Below are positions 62,700 to 64,000 of a stretch of 64,000 bases of DNA, in pieces; positions within the stretch are counted from its first letter, which is position 1, and each line of letters begins with the position of its first letter. The DNA lies in the NCBI GenBank assembly GCA_937870915.1, contig CALMZQ010000062.1:1-64000 (forward strand), written 5' to 3'. Source of the DNA: an uncultured Ignavibacteria bacterium (GTDB lineage Bacteria; Bacteroidota; Ignavibacteria; Kapaibacteriales; Kapaibacteriaceae). The notes under the pieces are model-generated. The model saw nothing but the letters and a program-made list of their open reading frames with translations, was not told where the DNA came from and did not search any database. A program made the translations under genes and the position numbers.

Positions 62700-64000
62700 A
62701 TGGCAGATCTGTCGAAAATCCGGAATATTGGGATCAGTGCCCACATCGACTCCGGTAAAACGACGCTGTCCGAGCGCATCCTGTATTACACGGGTAAGAT
62801 CCATGCAATCCATGAGGTGCGCGGTAAGGACGGCGTAGGCGCAAAGATGGACTCAATGGACCTTGAGCGCGAAAAAGGCATCACGATCCAGTCGGCCGCC
62901 ACGTACTGTACGTGGGGAGACTTTGACATCAACCTCATCGATACTCCAGGCCACGTTGACTTCACTGTAGAAGTGGAACGCGCCCTTCGCGTTCTTGACG
63001 GTGCTGTTCTTGTGTTGTGCTCGGTGGCTGGTGTTCAATCGCAGTCCATTACCGTGGACCGTCAGATGCGTCGTTACAATGTTCCGCGTCTGGCCTTTAT
63101 CAATAAGTGCGACCGCTCTGGTGCAAACCCTGATCGTGTAGCGGACCAACTTCGTGAAAAGCTTGCACACAACCCTGCATTCGTTACCTATCCTATCGGT
63201 CTCGAAGACAAGCTCGAAGGTGTGATTGACATCATCGACATGAAAGCTGTGTATTTCGACGGAGAAGGTGGATCTAACATCCGCAAGGAAGAGATTCCTG
63301 CAAACCTCATGGACAAGGCGAAGGAACTTCGTCACCGTCTTATTGAAGTTGCAGCTGATTTCGATGATGCACTAATGGAGAAGTTCCTTCTTGATGAGCA
63401 GCCAACTCCGGCAGAGCTCACTGAGGCGGTTCGTAAGGGCACGCTTTCAATGAAGATGACGCCTGTGTTCTGTGGCTCGGCCTACAAGAACAAGGGTGTT
63501 CAAACTCTTCTTGATGGTGTAACTGCGCTTCTTCCTGCACCCGCAGATGTGAAGAACGAAGCACTTGACCAAGACAACAACGAAGCTCGCGTAACGCTGG
63601 AAACGAATCCGAATAAAGATCTCGTGATGCTGGCATTCAAGCTTGAAGATGGCCGTTATGGTCAGCTCACCTACATGCGCATCTATCAAGGCACGATCAA
63701 GAAGGGCGACTCCATCATCAACATTGCCAATGGCAAAAAGGTGAAGGTTCCGCGTCTCGTTCGTATGCACTCTGATGACATGAATGAGATCGATCAAGCA
63801 TCGGCCGGCGATATCGTAGCCATGTTTGGTGTTGACTGTGCATCGGGTGACACGTTCACAGACGGTAACGTTCGTTATACGATGACGTCGATGTTCGTTC
63901 CGGACCCGGTTATCGAACTTGCTGTTGCCCCGAAGGACAAGGCGGGCTTGGTGAATTTCTCAAAGGCTCTCAACCGCTTCACAAAAGAAGACCCAACCTT
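62700..64000 (+). CDS. elongation factor G, mitochondrial/spirochaete type (spdEFG1-like), 5' part
   Basis: Open from ATG 62700 to the window end (about 433 residues of an expected 690-700). G motifs: AHIDSGKTT (G1, about 14-22), [11 protein letters not shown] (G2), DTPGHVDF (G3), INKCDRSG (G4). The segment [26 protein letters not shown], and later [20 protein letters not shown] and CASGDTFTD, follow mitochondrial EF-G1 and spirochaete/planctomycete spdEFG1, not the usual bacterial EF-G (which has [20 protein letters not shown]). It translocates the ribosome by GTP hydrolysis; in organisms with spdEFGs a second paralogue does recycling. The rest lies outside the window. Confidence 0.85.
   Translation, partial: MADLSKIRNIGISAHIDSGKTTLSERILYYTGKIHAIHEVRGKDGVGAKMDSMDLEREKGITIQSAATYCTWGDFDINLIDTPGHVDFTVEVERALRVLDGAVLVLCSVAGVQSQSITVDRQMRRYNVPRLAFINKCDRSGANPDRVADQLREKLAHNPAFVTYPIGLEDKLEGVIDIIDMKAVYFDGEGGSNIRKEEIPANLMDKAKELRHRLIEVAADFDDALMEKFLLDEQPTPAELTEAVRKGTLSMKMTPVFCGSAYKNKGVQTLLDGVTALLPAPADVKNEALDQDNNEARVTLETNPNKDLVMLAFKLEDGRYGQLTYMRIYQGTIKKGDSIINIANGKKVKVPRLVRMHSDDMNEIDQASAGDIVAMFGVDCASGDTFTDGNVRYTMTSMFVPDPVIELAVAPKDKAGLVNFSKALNRFTKEDPT

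Overview
The window is a gene-dense, roughly half-GC bacterial chromosome segment. No gap between genes exceeds about 230 nt. The organism belongs to the Bacteroidota/Chlorobiota (FCB) group, and I would guess a Kapaibacteriota-like lineage. The evidence is: several secreted proteins ending in a type IX secretion (T9SS) C-terminal sorting domain; promoters of the Bacteroidota type (TTTG, about 20 nt, TAnnTTTG); YfhO, DUF1501/DUF1800 and PD40-OmpA proteins; and tRNA genes without encoded CCA. No phage, IS element or CRISPR array was seen. The lineage below phylum is an inference.

Layout. 1-2154: 5' part of a secreted subtilisin-like protease on the minus strand. 2.3-7.0 kb: DUF2252 protein, Spy/CpxP-like lipoprotein, MlaE permease and an asparagine-synthase-like protein. 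7.17-9.2 kb: CIRCE-controlled groES-groEL. 9.4-12.1 kb: a solitary secreted propeller-like protein. 12.26-15.2 kb: an operon with overlapping stop/start codons (TatD, TcdA, an MnmC(o)-like FAD oxidase, a YtqB/MnmM-like methyltransferase), apparently a tRNA wobble/t6A modification cluster, then glutathione peroxidase. 15.8-20.0 kb: OmpA-PD40 envelope protein, Maf, a lone sugar-type ABC permease and PlsY. 20.0-24.5 kb, minus: YfhO, an unknown protein and aspartate kinase. 24.6-31.2 kb: DUF1800, DUF1501-T9SS, a glycoside-hydrolase-like T9SS protein and a lipoprotein. 31.3-34.3 kb: HNH nuclease, carA and acyltransferase. 34.4-46.4 kb: tRNA-Tyr, Gly, Thr and Trp, then secE-nusG-rplKAJL-rpoBC, with no tuf between tRNA-Thr and tRNA-Trp. 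46.5-53.7 kb: secreted T9SS proteins, one a beta-helix/histidine-phosphatase fusion, plus a GltP-type symporter. 53.8-60.4 kb: an MFS transporter and an unusual minus-strand operon (MFS, three AhpD/carboxymuconolactone-decarboxylase paralogues, the third fused in frame to a TonB-dependent receptor). 60.6-64.0 kb: DUF2238 membrane protein, IgGFc-binding-like protein, and the start of an elongation factor G of the mitochondrial/spirochaete (spdEFG1) type.

The strongest candidates for something undescribed are four. First, the AhpD3-TonB receptor operon. Second, tandem arrays of 8-nt units that begin at or next to stop codons at four places. Third, an octamer (AAGGGGCT) about ten-fold over-represented on both strands. 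Fourth, the secreted beta-helix/histidine-phosphatase fusion. Residue numbers, start codons and repeat coordinates were worked out by hand from the sequence. Family assignments rest on recognised motifs, not on database searches.
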